From Mesobacillus jeotgali (GTDB taxonomy: Bacteria; Bacillota; Bacilli; Bacillales; Cytobacillaceae): a DNA stretch of 64,000 bases. The position numbers and the translations under genes are program-made. Positions 7,944 to 16,204 of this stretch are shown here, in pieces (position 1 is the first letter of the stretch; the number at the start of each line of letters is the position of its first letter). The notes beneath the pieces were generated by a model. It saw only the letters and a list, made by a program, of their open reading frames with translations. It had not been told where the DNA came from and searched no databases. The stretch is from positions 3,839,353 to 3,903,352 of the forward strand of contig NZ_CP025025.1 of the NCBI RefSeq assembly GCF_002874535.1, given 5' to 3'.

Positions 7944-8963
7944 ATGAAAATAAATGATTTACTGCCTCGTTTTACCATGCCCGTCATGAGAGGTATTGCT
8001 CTAACTCTGGCGCTCGCGCTGGCTGCCCGGTTAATTGCCGGCCTTCCATTCTTTTCGATCATGGGCCAGCTTGTCATTGCCATCATGCTGGGAATGATCT
8101 GGCGGGCGTCTGTTGGAGTGAACGGCGGCCTTTTGGAAGGTGCTTCTTATTCCAGCAAAAAACTGCTTCGCCTTGGAATCATATTGCTTGGATTCAGGCT
8201 GAATCTGTATGATATTTACAATGCCGGTTCGACGGTATTTTTAATTGCATTCGCGAATCTGGCGTTTGCCCTTGTCGTCGTCTATGGATTGAGCCGCCTT
8301 TTTAAGGTGGAGAAAAGGCTTGGCATCCTGACTGCCTGCGGGACAGCGATTTGCGGAGCTGCAGCAGTTGTCGCCATCGCGCCAGTCATCAAGGCAAATG
8401 AAAAAGAAACCGCTGTTGGTGCAGCAAATGTTGCTGTGCTCGGAACGATTTTCACTATTCTTTATACCTTGATCTTCTCGTATCTTGACTTGAAAGCACT
8501 TGATTATGGTGTATTTGCGGGTGGCACCCTGCATGAAATCGCCCATGTCGTCGCTGCTGCCGACCCTGCTGGACAGGCTGCTCTAGACCTCGCCATTATC
8601 GTAAAATTGACCAGGGTAGCGCTGCTTGTTCCCGTTGCTATTTTAATAGGATTCCTTATCCAGAGGAAGGAAACTGGCGCCGCCGGACAAAAAATGACGC
8701 TGGCTAACTTGCCGATTCCCTGGTTCATCCTTGGATTCCTTGCGGTGAGTGCGTTCAATACGACAGGAGTTGTCAGCGAAGGCGCAGCTTCGGCTATCGT
8801 CAGCTTTGCCTACTTGTTAATCGGCATGGCGATGGCCGGACTCGGGCTGAATGTGGACTTCAAATCATTCAGGCAGATGGGCGGAAAGGCATTGTCAGCA
8901 GGACTTGCTGGTTCTGTGCTGCTATCGGTGTTTGGGTATTTGCTGGTTCGTATTTTTGTCTAG
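7944..8963 (+). CDS. YeiH-family membrane protein (UPF0324), putative anion exporter
   Basis: 339 residues with about ten transmembrane helices. Family signatures include LGIILLGFRLNLYDI, LTACGTAICGAAAVVA, GTLHEIAHVVAAA and the terminal GLGLNVDFKSFRQMGGKAL. Family knowledge: YeiH/YwzL-type proteins (PF03601) are annotated as putative sulfate exporters on weak evidence; transport is not proven for most. Single gene, convergent with the flavoprotein oxidase. A LysR partner often sits next to family members, but here the nearest LysR gene is about 6 kb away. Confidence 0.85.
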   Translation: MKINDLLPRFTMPVMRGIALTLALALAARLIAGLPFFSIMGQLVIAIMLGMIWRASVGVNGGLLEGASYSSKKLLRLGIILLGFRLNLYDIYNAGSTVFLIAFANLAFALVVVYGLSRLFKVEKRLGILTACGTAICGAAAVVAIAPVIKANEKETAVGAANVAVLGTIFTILYTLIFSYLDLKALDYGVFAGGTLHEIAHVVAAADPAGQAALDLAIIVKLTRVALLVPVAILIGFLIQRKETGAAGQKMTLANLPIPWFILGFLAVSAFNTTGVVSEGAASAIVSFAYLLIGMAMAGLGLNVDFKSFRQMGGKALSAGLAGSVLLSVFGYLLVRIFV

Positions 8964-9048
8964 GGAATAGCGTAACAAAGTTCATTAAACATTAATTAAT
9001 TGATGAGTTTTAGGAAGGTACAGGATTTCCCACCAAATTGGAAAAAGT

Positions 9049-9244
9049 AGTGATTTCCTTCTAAATCCTAGTGATAAGGTCTAAATATGGAGTGATTCCC
9101 TTCTAAATCGTAGTGATATGCTCTAAATACGGAGTGATTTCCTTTTAAATCGTAGTGATCAGCTCTAAATATGGAGTGATTTCATTCTAAATCGTAGTGA
9201 TTTGCTCTAAAAATGGAGTGATTCCCTTCTAAAATCGTAGTAAT
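9049..9244. repeat. Intergenic array A: nine AGTGAT cores at exact 21-bp spacing
   Basis: AGTGAT begins at 9049, 9070, 9091, 9112, 9133, 9154, 9175, 9196 and 9217, each 21 bases apart, with a decayed tenth copy (AGTAAT) at 9239. Alternate spacers read TTCCTTCTAAATCGT and ..GCTCTAAATATGG, giving a 42-bp compound unit. The array occupies most of the 350-base gap between convergent genes. No open frame or hairpin explains it. Confidence 0.9.
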
Positions 9245-9279
9245 GGCTGCGGTTTTGAAATAGACCCCTCCGAAACATC

Positions 9280-9310
9280 AAATAAAGCTGCCAATCGGCA
9301 GCTTTATTTA
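9280..9310. terminator. Bidirectional terminator
   Basis: AAATAAAGCTGCC / GGCAGCTTTATTT with a 4-base loop lies between the yeiH-like gene and the convergent oxidase gene. Confidence 0.75.
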
Positions 9311-9312
9311 TC

Positions 9313-10680
9313 TTATTCTATAAAAATCTTCCCAGGATTCAAAATCCCGTTCGGATCGAGGGTTTTCTTGATTGATTTCATGACTTCATAGGCAGCTCCG
9401 TGCTCGAGACGCTGGTATTTTGCCTTCCCTAGTCCGACACCGTGTTCGCCTGTGCAGGTGCCCCCGCGCTTCAGTGCGTAGTGGACGATTTCTTCATTAA
9501 TCCGTCCGCCTTCTCTGACTTCCTCAGGATTTTCGCTGTCCATCAGCAGCAAAACGTGATAGTTGCCATCCCCTACATGGCCGACGATCGAGCCTTCAAT
9601 CGAAGAAGCATCAATCAACTCACGGGTGTGGAGGATCGCGCCTGTCAATTCAGAAACCGGGACACTGACATCGGTCAGCATGATGCTTTTCTTGCCAGCT
9701 GTGTGCTTATAGGCATACAGCAGATTATGCCTTGCTTCCCAAAGCTGGTTGCGTGCTTTAGAGTCCGCCTCGAATTGGAAGTTCGTGCATCCGTGGTCCT
9801 GCAAAATTTCAGTGGCAAACTCTACATCCTGGGCCAGTCCTGCTTCGTTGCCGTGGAATTCCATGAACAGCGTCGTGCTTTCCTCGTAATCTGTTTCCAT
9901 GTATTCATTTACTTTTTTCACCGACTCTGCATCGACGAACTCAATCCGGGCCACCGGAATGCCCCCAGCTAAAATGCCAACCACGGCGTCGACGGCATTT
10001 TTCACAGAAGGAAATACTGCACGAGCTGCGGTAATCGCCTCTGGGATGCCATATACTTTCAGCGTTAGTTCTGTGATGACACCAAGAGTTCCTTCCGAGC
10101 CTACAAACATGCCGTTCAGGTGGATCCCTGATGAAGACTTCGCGGCAAAGCTGCCGGTATGGATGATATCACCGTTCGCAAGCACCACTTCAAGGTCCCT
10201 GACCTGATCGCGCATGATGCCGTAGCGAACAGAGGTCGTGCCGCTCGCATTCGTTGCTGCCATCCCGCCAAGCGTCGCATCTGCACCTGGGTCAACGGTG
10301 AAAAACAAGCCATATTTCTTCAGCTCTTTATTCAGGACAGAACGCGTTACGCCAGGCTGGACTTTTACGAGAAAGTCACTTTCCTTCACTTCGACGATCG
10401 CATTCATCTGGGAAAGGTCAAGGGAAATCCCGCCATTTACTGGGATGACGTGTCCTTCCAGACTCGTTCCCAGACCGAATGGCACGACAGGAATTTTCCG
10501 CTCGTCCGCAAATTTTAGTACCTTGCTGACGTCCTCTTTATTCCGCGGGAATACAACGACATCCGGCAGGCGTGGCTCGTGATAGGACTCATCCCGGCCG
10601 TGAAGCTCCAAAATTGTTTCATTCACAGATACAAGCTCTTCACCTATAACACTCTTCAACTCATCTATGTAGCCTGCCAA
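9313..10680 (-). CDS. FAD-linked oxidase, D-lactate dehydrogenase / glycolate oxidase GlcD type
   Basis: 455 residues. The PCMH-type FAD domain shows PFGLGTSLEGH near 80-90, then GADATLGGMAATNASGTTS and FVGSEGTLGVITE. The C-terminal cap has the GHVGDGNYH and GEHGVGLGK motifs seen in D-2-hydroxyacid dehydrogenases, and ends NPGKIF. I chose TTG at 10680 because AAGGGGAG is 6 bases upstream; the longer frame to 10728 has no site. It oxidises a 2-hydroxy acid such as D-lactate or glycolate to the keto acid; substrate cannot be read from sequence. No GlcE/GlcF partner is adjacent, which favours the single-subunit D-lactate dehydrogenase form. Confidence 0.8.
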   Translation of the reverse strand: MAGYIDELKSVIGEELVSVNETILELHGRDESYHEPRLPDVVVFPRNKEDVSKVLKFADERKIPVVPFGLGTSLEGHVIPVNGGISLDLSQMNAIVEVKESDFLVKVQPGVTRSVLNKELKKYGLFFTVDPGADATLGGMAATNASGTTSVRYGIMRDQVRDLEVVLANGDIIHTGSFAAKSSSGIHLNGMFVGSEGTLGVITELTLKVYGIPEAITAARAVFPSVKNAVDAVVGILAGGIPVARIEFVDAESVKKVNEYMETDYEESTTLFMEFHGNEAGLAQDVEFATEILQDHGCTNFQFEADSKARNQLWEARHNLLYAYKHTAGKKSIMLTDVSVPVSELTGAILHTRELIDASSIEGSIVGHVGDGNYHVLLLMDSENPEEVREGGRINEEIVHYALKRGGTCTGEHGVGLGKAKYQRLEHGAAYEVMKSIKKTLDPNGILNPGKIFIE

Positions 10681-10758
10681 TTCAATCTCCCCTTCAATAA
10701 AAAAGTTATGAACCTGGATTTCTAGCAAATCAAAATCTTGCTTTTACCGTATCATACA

Positions 10759-11787
10759 TTATGAGCCCATGTATCTAGCATAATATGATTTTGCTTTTAC
10801 CGTATCATTCGTGCCATGGACAAGCACTCGCCCATCCTGGAAGATGACCATCGTGATTTCATCATCCGGCATGAAACGCAGCAAAAATGGATTACCTTTG
10901 ATCTCGCCATTATTTTTCAGGCGGCCGGCGAGCTTCTCCAGATCCTGTTTCGTTTTTTGCCTCGGGTTGATTTGGATGGTGTTGCGCCCGCATAAGGATG
11001 CATAGTTGATTTGCTGGTCTGATGACCGATCTAAAAATTCATAATGATGTTGGACGCATGCCGGGCATTCTGGATTGCGCCCCTGGCTGACGTCCATCTG
11101 TAAAAAGGAGTTGTACCAGATATCCATCTGCTCAAGATTCGGGTTCGACTCTGCCCCTACGAGCAACTTGAGTGCCTCGACGGCTTCGAAGGATCCAATG
11201 ATATCCGTAATCGGCGAGAGCACACCGATGCTGTCACATGTCTCTCCCAGTCCAGCAGGAACGGATGGGAACAAGCACCGATAGCAAGGGGTCTCCCCCG
11301 GTTTGATGGCGGCGAACATCCCACGCGAGCTGACAGCACCGCCATAAATCCACGGAATGCCATGTTTGACGGCAACATCATTTATGAGATAACGGGCCAT
11401 AAAATTATCGGTCCCATCGACGATCACATCAAAGTTTGCAAGCAGATCCTCTGCGTTGTCGAGCGTCAAATCAGCGATGATAGCCTCTACTTTTACCTCT
11501 GAATTGATCTTTTTCAGTTTTTTTTCAGCGGCGATGACCTTCGGCAGGTTCTCGCGCGCGTCATCCTCATCATAGAGAGTCTGGCGCTGAAGGTTAGAGA
11601 GCTCCACCAGATCACGGTCGATTATGCGGACATACCCGACACCTGATCTGACCAGATGGTTGGAAATCACCGTTCCAAGCGCGCCCATGCCGACAATGAC
11701 CGCAGAACTTTTTAAAAGTTTCTCCTGACCTTCGCTTCCAATTGGCTGGAATAAAATCTGTCGTGAATAACGCTCCATTTCTTTCAT
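10759..11787 (-). CDS. moeB: ThiF/MoeB-family adenylyltransferase
   Basis: 342 residues. The ATP-binding Rossmann motif GMGALGTVISNHLVRSGVG is near residue 33, followed by DRDLVELSNLQRQTLY with the Arg finger, and VDGTDNFMARYLIND. A zinc site is suggested by the CYRC and CPAC pairs. The C-terminal 75 residues extend beyond minimal MoeB, as in Bacillus ThiF. It activates the C-terminal glycine of a ubiquitin-like sulfur carrier by adenylation. No thiamine genes are nearby, while a MoaD-like carrier ending Gly-Gly and a pterin-dependent AOR are, so a molybdopterin role is likelier than thiazole synthesis. It is divergent from aor. GAGGGG precedes the ATG. Confidence 0.75.
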   Translation of the reverse strand: MKEMERYSRQILFQPIGSEGQEKLLKSSAVIVGMGALGTVISNHLVRSGVGYVRIIDRDLVELSNLQRQTLYDEDDARENLPKVIAAEKKLKKINSEVKVEAIIADLTLDNAEDLLANFDVIVDGTDNFMARYLINDVAVKHGIPWIYGGAVSSRGMFAAIKPGETPCYRCLFPSVPAGLGETCDSIGVLSPITDIIGSFEAVEALKLLVGAESNPNLEQMDIWYNSFLQMDVSQGRNPECPACVQHHYEFLDRSSDQQINYASLCGRNTIQINPRQKTKQDLEKLAGRLKNNGEIKGNPFLLRFMPDDEITMVIFQDGRVLVHGTNDTVKAKSYYARYMGS

Positions 11788-11933
11788 GCAAATCCCCTCA
11801 CTTCTATTTAGATTATATCTTTAAATAAATCTTTTTTTTAGGCTGAATTTTCACTATACTTAAGATTAAGAGGAAAATAGGCCTCTTGTATTATTATTTA
11901 TCCATACTAAATGAAAGAGGTGGATTAGTTAAG

Positions 11934-13775
11934 ATGAATTTTGGGGGATTTAAAAACAAAGAAGTCGTAGTTGATTTGTCAAACGGCACTGTCGATTACA
12001 GAGGCATCAATGAAGACGACGTGAAAAAGTATGTTGGCGGCCGCGGTCTTGGAGTTAAGTATGTTCTTGACAATGGGCCTGAAGTAGAGCCTTTGTCAGA
12101 GGAAAACATCCTGTGTATCATGACAGGGCCTGTTACAGGTTCACGTTCTTCGATGAGCGGACGTCTGGCAGTAGTGACGAAGTCTCCATTGACTGGCACG
12201 GTTACTGACTCACATATGGGCGGATGGACAGCTGCCCGCTTGAAGTGGGCTGGAATCGACAACGTAATTTTCAAAGGCAAGAGCGACAAGCCTGTGTACC
12301 TTTATATCGAAGACGGCAAGGCAGAGATCCGCGACGCTTCTCAATTGTGGGGATTGAGCACTCGCGCGACTGTGCAGGCTATGAAAGACGCTCATGGCGA
12401 AGAAAACCTTAGCGTTATGACAATCGGCCAGGCTGGCGAAAACGGCGTACGTTTTGCTGGTTTCATGAACGAGCATGACCGTTCTGCAGGACGCGGCGGT
12501 ACTGGTGCGGTTGCAGGTTACAAGAAATTGAAAGCAATCGTCATCAAAGCTGCACAAAAAGGCAACATGCCTGAGCCGGCACAAAAAGATGAATACAACC
12601 AGGCTAACAAGAAAGCGGTTAAAGCGATTCTTGAAGGCGGATTGACAGCTCCTAACAAAGGCGGATTATCCGTTTACGGAACAAACGTCCTTACTAACTT
12701 GATCAATGAAGTGGGAGCGCTTCCAACTCGCAACTCTCAATTGACACACTGGGATGAAGCAGAAAAGCACTCTGGTGAGTGGGTAAACGAGCACCTGCTT
12801 GTTGCCAACAACACATGCCACGCTTGCCCGGTTGGCTGTAAAATTGAAGTTGAAGTAAAAGAAGGCAAATATAAGACTCGCGTTGAAAGCTTTGAGTTCG
12901 AATCTGCATGGGCACTTGGTGCGAACAGCGGATTGAGCGACTCTGAAGCAATCGCATACTTAATCGACATCTGTAACGAATACGGCATGGATACCATCGA
13001 GCTTGGCCACGCCATCTCTGTCACAATGGAAGCCTATGAAAAAGGCATCGTTGACGAGAAGCTTGATTGGGGCGACGCTGACGGCATGATTGAAATCGCT
13101 CGCAAAATTGCATTCCGTGAAGGCTTCGGCGGCATCCTTGCTGAAGGTCCTGCACGCGCGACTGCTGCATGGGGCGTTCCTGAACTGTCTATGTCAGTTA
13201 AAGGCCAATCTATCCCGGCTTACGATCCACGTGGTATCCAGGGTATCGGCCTTGGCTATGCGACAAGTAACCGTGGTGCCTGCCACCTTCGCGGCTACAC
13301 TATCGCATCTGAAATTGCCGGCATTCCTGAACCAACAGACCGTACAGTAGCAGAAGGCAAAGCTGAGCTTCTGAATGTATTCCAGAACCTGCTTTCATTC
13401 TCTGACTCTATGAATATCTGTAAGTTCTCTTCTTTCTCTGAAAATGCAGAGCACTATGCTGAGCAATACAGCACAATGACTGGCATTCCAATGACTGCTG
13501 ATGATGTCATGCTTGCAGGGGAAAGAATCTATAACCTTGAACGTTACTATAACAACTTAGCCGGCTTCAACAAGCGTGAGGACGACTTCCTTCCAAAACG
13601 TTTCACTGAAGAAGGCGCATCAGGCAACAGTGAAGGACTTGTTTCCCGCATGGACATCATGCTGGATGACTATTATAATGTCCGCGGCTGGAAAGATGGC
13701 GTTGTTACAGAAGAAAAACTTCGCGAACTAGGCATCATTGGCGAAGAAACAACTCCAGCTACAGAGGAAGTTTAA
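11934..13775 (+). CDS. aor: Aldehyde ferredoxin oxidoreductase (tungsten/molybdenum pterin enzyme)
   Basis: 613 residues, full length for the family. The N-terminal domain carries pterin-contact segments such as GGRGLGVKYVLD, GPVTGSRSSMSGR and GRGGTGAVAGYKKLKA. The [4Fe-4S] ligands are CHACPVGC (Cys295, 298, 302) plus Cys496 in SMNICKFSS. The bis-pterin segment ending DTIELGHA is present. ATG at 11934 is preceded by GAAAGAGGTGG; the longer frame from 11886 lacks a site. It oxidises aldehydes to carboxylic acids with reduction of ferredoxin (the reverse is possible) in the cytosol. Dedicated cofactor genes flank it: ThiF/MoeB upstream, MoaD-like downstream. In aerobic Bacillaceae the physiological substrate is unclear. 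Confidence 0.92.
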   Translation: MNFGGFKNKEVVVDLSNGTVDYRGINEDDVKKYVGGRGLGVKYVLDNGPEVEPLSEENILCIMTGPVTGSRSSMSGRLAVVTKSPLTGTVTDSHMGGWTAARLKWAGIDNVIFKGKSDKPVYLYIEDGKAEIRDASQLWGLSTRATVQAMKDAHGEENLSVMTIGQAGENGVRFAGFMNEHDRSAGRGGTGAVAGYKKLKAIVIKAAQKGNMPEPAQKDEYNQANKKAVKAILEGGLTAPNKGGLSVYGTNVLTNLINEVGALPTRNSQLTHWDEAEKHSGEWVNEHLLVANNTCHACPVGCKIEVEVKEGKYKTRVESFEFESAWALGANSGLSDSEAIAYLIDICNEYGMDTIELGHAISVTMEAYEKGIVDEKLDWGDADGMIEIARKIAFREGFGGILAEGPARATAAWGVPELSMSVKGQSIPAYDPRGIQGIGLGYATSNRGACHLRGYTIASEIAGIPEPTDRTVAEGKAELLNVFQNLLSFSDSMNICKFSSFSENAEHYAEQYSTMTGIPMTADDVMLAGERIYNLERYYNNLAGFNKREDDFLPKRFTEEGASGNSEGLVSRMDIMLDDYYNVRGWKDGVVTEEKLRELGIIGEETTPATEEV

Positions 13776-13786
13776 TAGATTTGAAG

Positions 13787-13815
13787 AAAACCAGGTGATT
13801 TTGCCTGGTTTTTTT
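13787..13815 (+). terminator. Terminator of aor
   Basis: AAAACCAGG / GCCTGGTTTTTTT with a short loop lies 11 bases after the stop codon. Confidence 0.8.
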
Positions 13816-13838
13816 GTGAACTTTTTGAAATGACCAGC

Positions 13839-13951
13839 TTGGTCGAAATAAATCAAAATGTGGTCGATATATATGAAAATTCGCCGATAAAAGTGAAAAT
13901 GTGGTCGATTTGTTTGAAAATTCGCCGATAAAAACGAAAATGTGGTCGATA
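13839..13951. repeat. Intergenic array B: alternating GGTCGAT and CGCCGAT cores, 41-bp unit
   Basis: The CGA step of the cores falls at 13844, 13865, 13885, 13906, 13926 and 13947, so spacing alternates 21 and 20 bp. GGTCGAT alternates with TTCGCCGATAAAA, and the intervals share TGAAAATG or TGAAAAT. It fills the gap between convergent aor and the small AOR-cluster genes. The remaining 150 bases of the gap show nothing recognisable. Confidence 0.85.
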
Positions 13952-14101
13952 TGTTCAAAAGCGGGCTCATTTGAAGTATAAAATTTTCTTCCTATTTGTG
14001 TGTTAAACGAGCATTAAGCGGAAAATTCACGATTTCAGTCTCAAAAACAATAGATAGATAGCAAAAATAAAAAAGTTCCGGCAATAATTCGCCGAAACCT
14101 G

Positions 14102-14374
14102 CTACCCGCCAACCCGGGTTGTTTTATAACGGTAATTTTTAATCAGTTGCTCGAGATCTTCAAGGCTTTCAGCTGCAAATCTAATATGTACGGCATTGAC
14201 GATGAATGTTTTTGTAAAAGCAAGCTCATCCTCGCTTAAAATCTCCGCTCTCCAGTTTTCTGATTCATACACAAACGGGAAGGAAGCGGTTACGAGCGTG
14301 CCGCCTAATTCTTCAAAATACATGCCAAGATGTTCCCTGTTGATTCCGCGAAATTCTAGTATTCTATCAACCAT
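14102..14374 (-). CDS. Small partner protein of the MoaD-like carrier, ends in Gly-Gly
   Basis: 90 residues from ATG at 14374, which lies one base after the stop of the upstream moaD-like gene (TGA at 14378-14376), implying translational coupling. A TTG five codons upstream would overlap that gene instead. The sequence is mixed alpha/beta (VDRILEFRGINREHLGMYFE, then IVNAVHIRFAAESLEDLEQL) and ends TTRVGG. I do not recognise it with certainty. It could correspond to the extra C-terminal domain found fused to MoaD in some thermophile MoaD-related proteins, here as a separate chain. A role in pterin cofactor assembly for AOR is inferred from context only. Confidence 0.6.
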   Translation of the reverse strand: MVDRILEFRGINREHLGMYFEELGGTLVTASFPFVYESENWRAEILSEDELAFTKTFIVNAVHIRFAAESLEDLEQLIKNYRYKTTRVGG

Positions 14375-14375
14375 A

Positions 14376-14648
14376 TCAGCCACCGGCAACCGGAGGAAAC
14401 AGCGCGAACTGGTCGCTTTCTTTTACATGAGTTTCAAGATCTTGATCATGGACAATGTTACGGCCATTAATATATACATGTACAAATGGCTTGAGCGTTT
14501 TCTCTTCTGTAAAAATTTCTTCGTGCAAATCCGGGAACATTTCGCACATTTTATCAAGCACGTCCATTACCCGGTCTCCATCAGGCTTCACTTCGACGGT
14601 CACGCCTCCGCAAATCTCCCTAAGATTAGCAAATACCTTAACCTGCAT
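14376..14648 (-). CDS. MoaD-like ubiquitin-fold sulfur carrier
   Basis: 90 residues: beta-grasp pattern QVKVFANLREICGG, then TVEVKPDGDRVMDVLDKM, FVHVYINGRNI and a C terminus DQFALFPPVAGG. The terminal Gly-Gly after FPPVAG is the hallmark of MoaD, whose last glycine is adenylated by MoeB and thiocarboxylated to donate sulfur to the pterin. The partner activase would be the ThiF/MoeB protein 2.7 kb away. No MoaE subunit is visible in the window. It heads a two-gene unit with the next small gene and is convergent with aor. Confidence 0.82.
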   Translation of the reverse strand: MQVKVFANLREICGGVTVEVKPDGDRVMDVLDKMCEMFPDLHEEIFTEEKTLKPFVHVYINGRNIVHDQDLETHVKESDQFALFPPVAGG

Positions 14649-14732
14649 CCCAAACGCCCCTTTCTGCTTAACATAATAATAAATTGAAAAATGAAAAATG
14701 TCATTATCTCTTTCAGTCCGACCCCTTCACTC

Positions 14733-15611
14733 TTAATCGACTATATTTGAAAACTGTCTGATGATCGGCCGATTTTCAGCATCTGTTTGGGTCACGAGAT
14801 AAAATTCCCTCTCGTATGGTTCGAAAGTATCGACGATTTTGATGCGGCCAGCTCTTTCTGCAGGCATAGCCGCCAGCTTAGAAATAAAACTGATGCCCAG
14901 TCCCGCTTCAACCGCAGCGATGACAGACTCCGTGCTCCCAATTGATACGGCAACTCTCAAATCTTCAAGCGACAGGCCTTTTTCGGCTAAGTAACGCTCC
15001 ATCATTTTGCGTGTGCCCGATCCTTCTTCACGGAGGACGAAATCATATTGTTGAATTTGCGAAAAATCTGCGGAAGCCGTATCGATTAATGGGTGATCTT
15101 CTGGAGTGACTAAAACAAGGGAATCGACTGCAACCGGATTGCTTTTTAACAATCGGGACTCGACCTTCATCCCGATGATTGCAGCATCAATCTGGTGGTT
15201 TTGCAGTTTTTCAAGAACTTTTTTCGAATCCCCAATTTCGATTTTGACGTCCACCTTTTGAAAAAGGCTACGGAAACTTTTAACCCAGCCGGGAAGCAAA
15301 TAGGTTCCTGGTATGGTACTCGCACCAATTGTCAGTGTGCCTGTCAAAGTTCCCTGAAATTCACCGAGTTCGTCCTCTAGAGTCCTCCATCGATTGGCAA
15401 TGTCCTTTGCCGCTGTATAAACAAGCATTCCTGCAGGCGTCGGCCTGATTCCTGCCGCTCCCCTGTCAAGCAGTTCAAATCCCAGCTCATCTTCAAGGCT
15501 TTTGATTTTCAGGCTGACAGAAGGCTGTGAGCTTTTAAGCGCAGCCGCTGCTTCAGAAAAACTATTCTTTTCGACAACCATTATGAATGCCTCTAGCTTT
15601 TTTAGATTCAT
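14733..15611 (-). CDS. LysR-family transcriptional regulator
   Basis: 292 residues. An N-terminal winged helix-turn-helix (LKKLEAFIMVVEKNSFSEAA, then AALKSSQPSVSLKIKSLEDE) is followed by a periplasmic-binding-type effector domain from about residue 90 (GTLTIGASTIPGTYLLPGW), with an REEGSGTR effector-pocket loop. GGAGAA precedes the ATG. It resembles CysL/YeiE-like regulators and those linked to selenium or molybdenum enzymes, but the effector cannot be read. Being 85 bases upstream of the moaD-like gene on the same strand, it may control the AOR cluster; this is inference. Confidence 0.85.
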   Translation of the reverse strand: MNLKKLEAFIMVVEKNSFSEAAAALKSSQPSVSLKIKSLEDELGFELLDRGAAGIRPTPAGMLVYTAAKDIANRWRTLEDELGEFQGTLTGTLTIGASTIPGTYLLPGWVKSFRSLFQKVDVKIEIGDSKKVLEKLQNHQIDAAIIGMKVESRLLKSNPVAVDSLVLVTPEDHPLIDTASADFSQIQQYDFVLREEGSGTRKMMERYLAEKGLSLEDLRVAVSIGSTESVIAAVEAGLGISFISKLAAMPAERAGRIKIVDTFEPYEREFYLVTQTDAENRPIIRQFSNIVD

Positions 15612-15808
15612 GCATTTCTCCTATTCCAGACATATTATATAATCCAATATTAATACGGATTGCCCTGATAAGGACAATAAATTTTAATTAATAAGATTTT
15701 ATTAGACATTTCTAAGAAAACGGCCTTCAAAGTGTCTATTATGCAGGGTCACATAGACACTCCTAGGGTATCGAGCTTAAAAAGAAAAACTTTCCTTGTC
15801 TAATAGTA

Positions 15809-15837
15809 TTGACATATTATTATCTGAATATTAATAT
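15809..15837 (+). promoter_or_regulatory. Sigma-A promoter of the brnQ T-box leader
   Basis: TTGACA at 15809-15814 and TAATAT at 15832-15837 with a 17-base spacer, just upstream of the T-box leader. Confidence 0.75.
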
Positions 15838-15859
15838 AGTTCTTGTGAATGTATTTTAG

Positions 15860-16128
15860 AATAATAAAAATCGATGACGAGAACACGTTCTTTATGGAAC
15901 CTGATCCCCAGAGAGCCGGTGATTTGCTGCAAGCCGGTGTTCAGATTATAAAGGAACATCATCTCTGAGATGCAAAGCTGAAACATAGATGTAGTAAGCT
16001 TTGGCCGGCTTGTCCGCCGTTAAATGGAACACGTATGATGGTACGTTGATGAGAGCCGCATGTTTGTGCGGAATCAGGGTGGTAACGCGAGCACAACTCG
16101 TCCCTAGTTTCAGGGGCGAGTTTTTTGT
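15860..16128 (+). promoter_or_regulatory. T-box riboswitch, isoleucine type, upstream of brnQ
   Basis: The T-box sequence AGGGTGGTAACGCGAGC is at 16076-16092, and the terminator stem ACTCGTCCCT / AGGGGCGAGT followed by TTTTTTG is at 16096-16128. Stem I lies in 15870-15970. The likely specifier is ATC (isoleucine) in GGAACATCATC near 15952-15962, followed by the conserved purine. The gene controlled is a branched-chain amino acid carrier, which agrees with an Ile specifier. Uncharged tRNA-Ile would stabilise the antiterminator and switch the gene on. Confidence 0.88.
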
Positions 16129-16204
16129 TTTTCATTTTATAACATTCCGTTCCGAATTTCCTATACTCTCAGTGCCAAAACAATATTTTAGGAGGAGAAA
16201 AAGG

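Noticed and set aside
16001-16204. N-terminal extension of BrnQ by 68 residues
   Set aside because: This open stretch is the 3' half of the T-box leader including its terminator; ATG 16205 has a good binding site.
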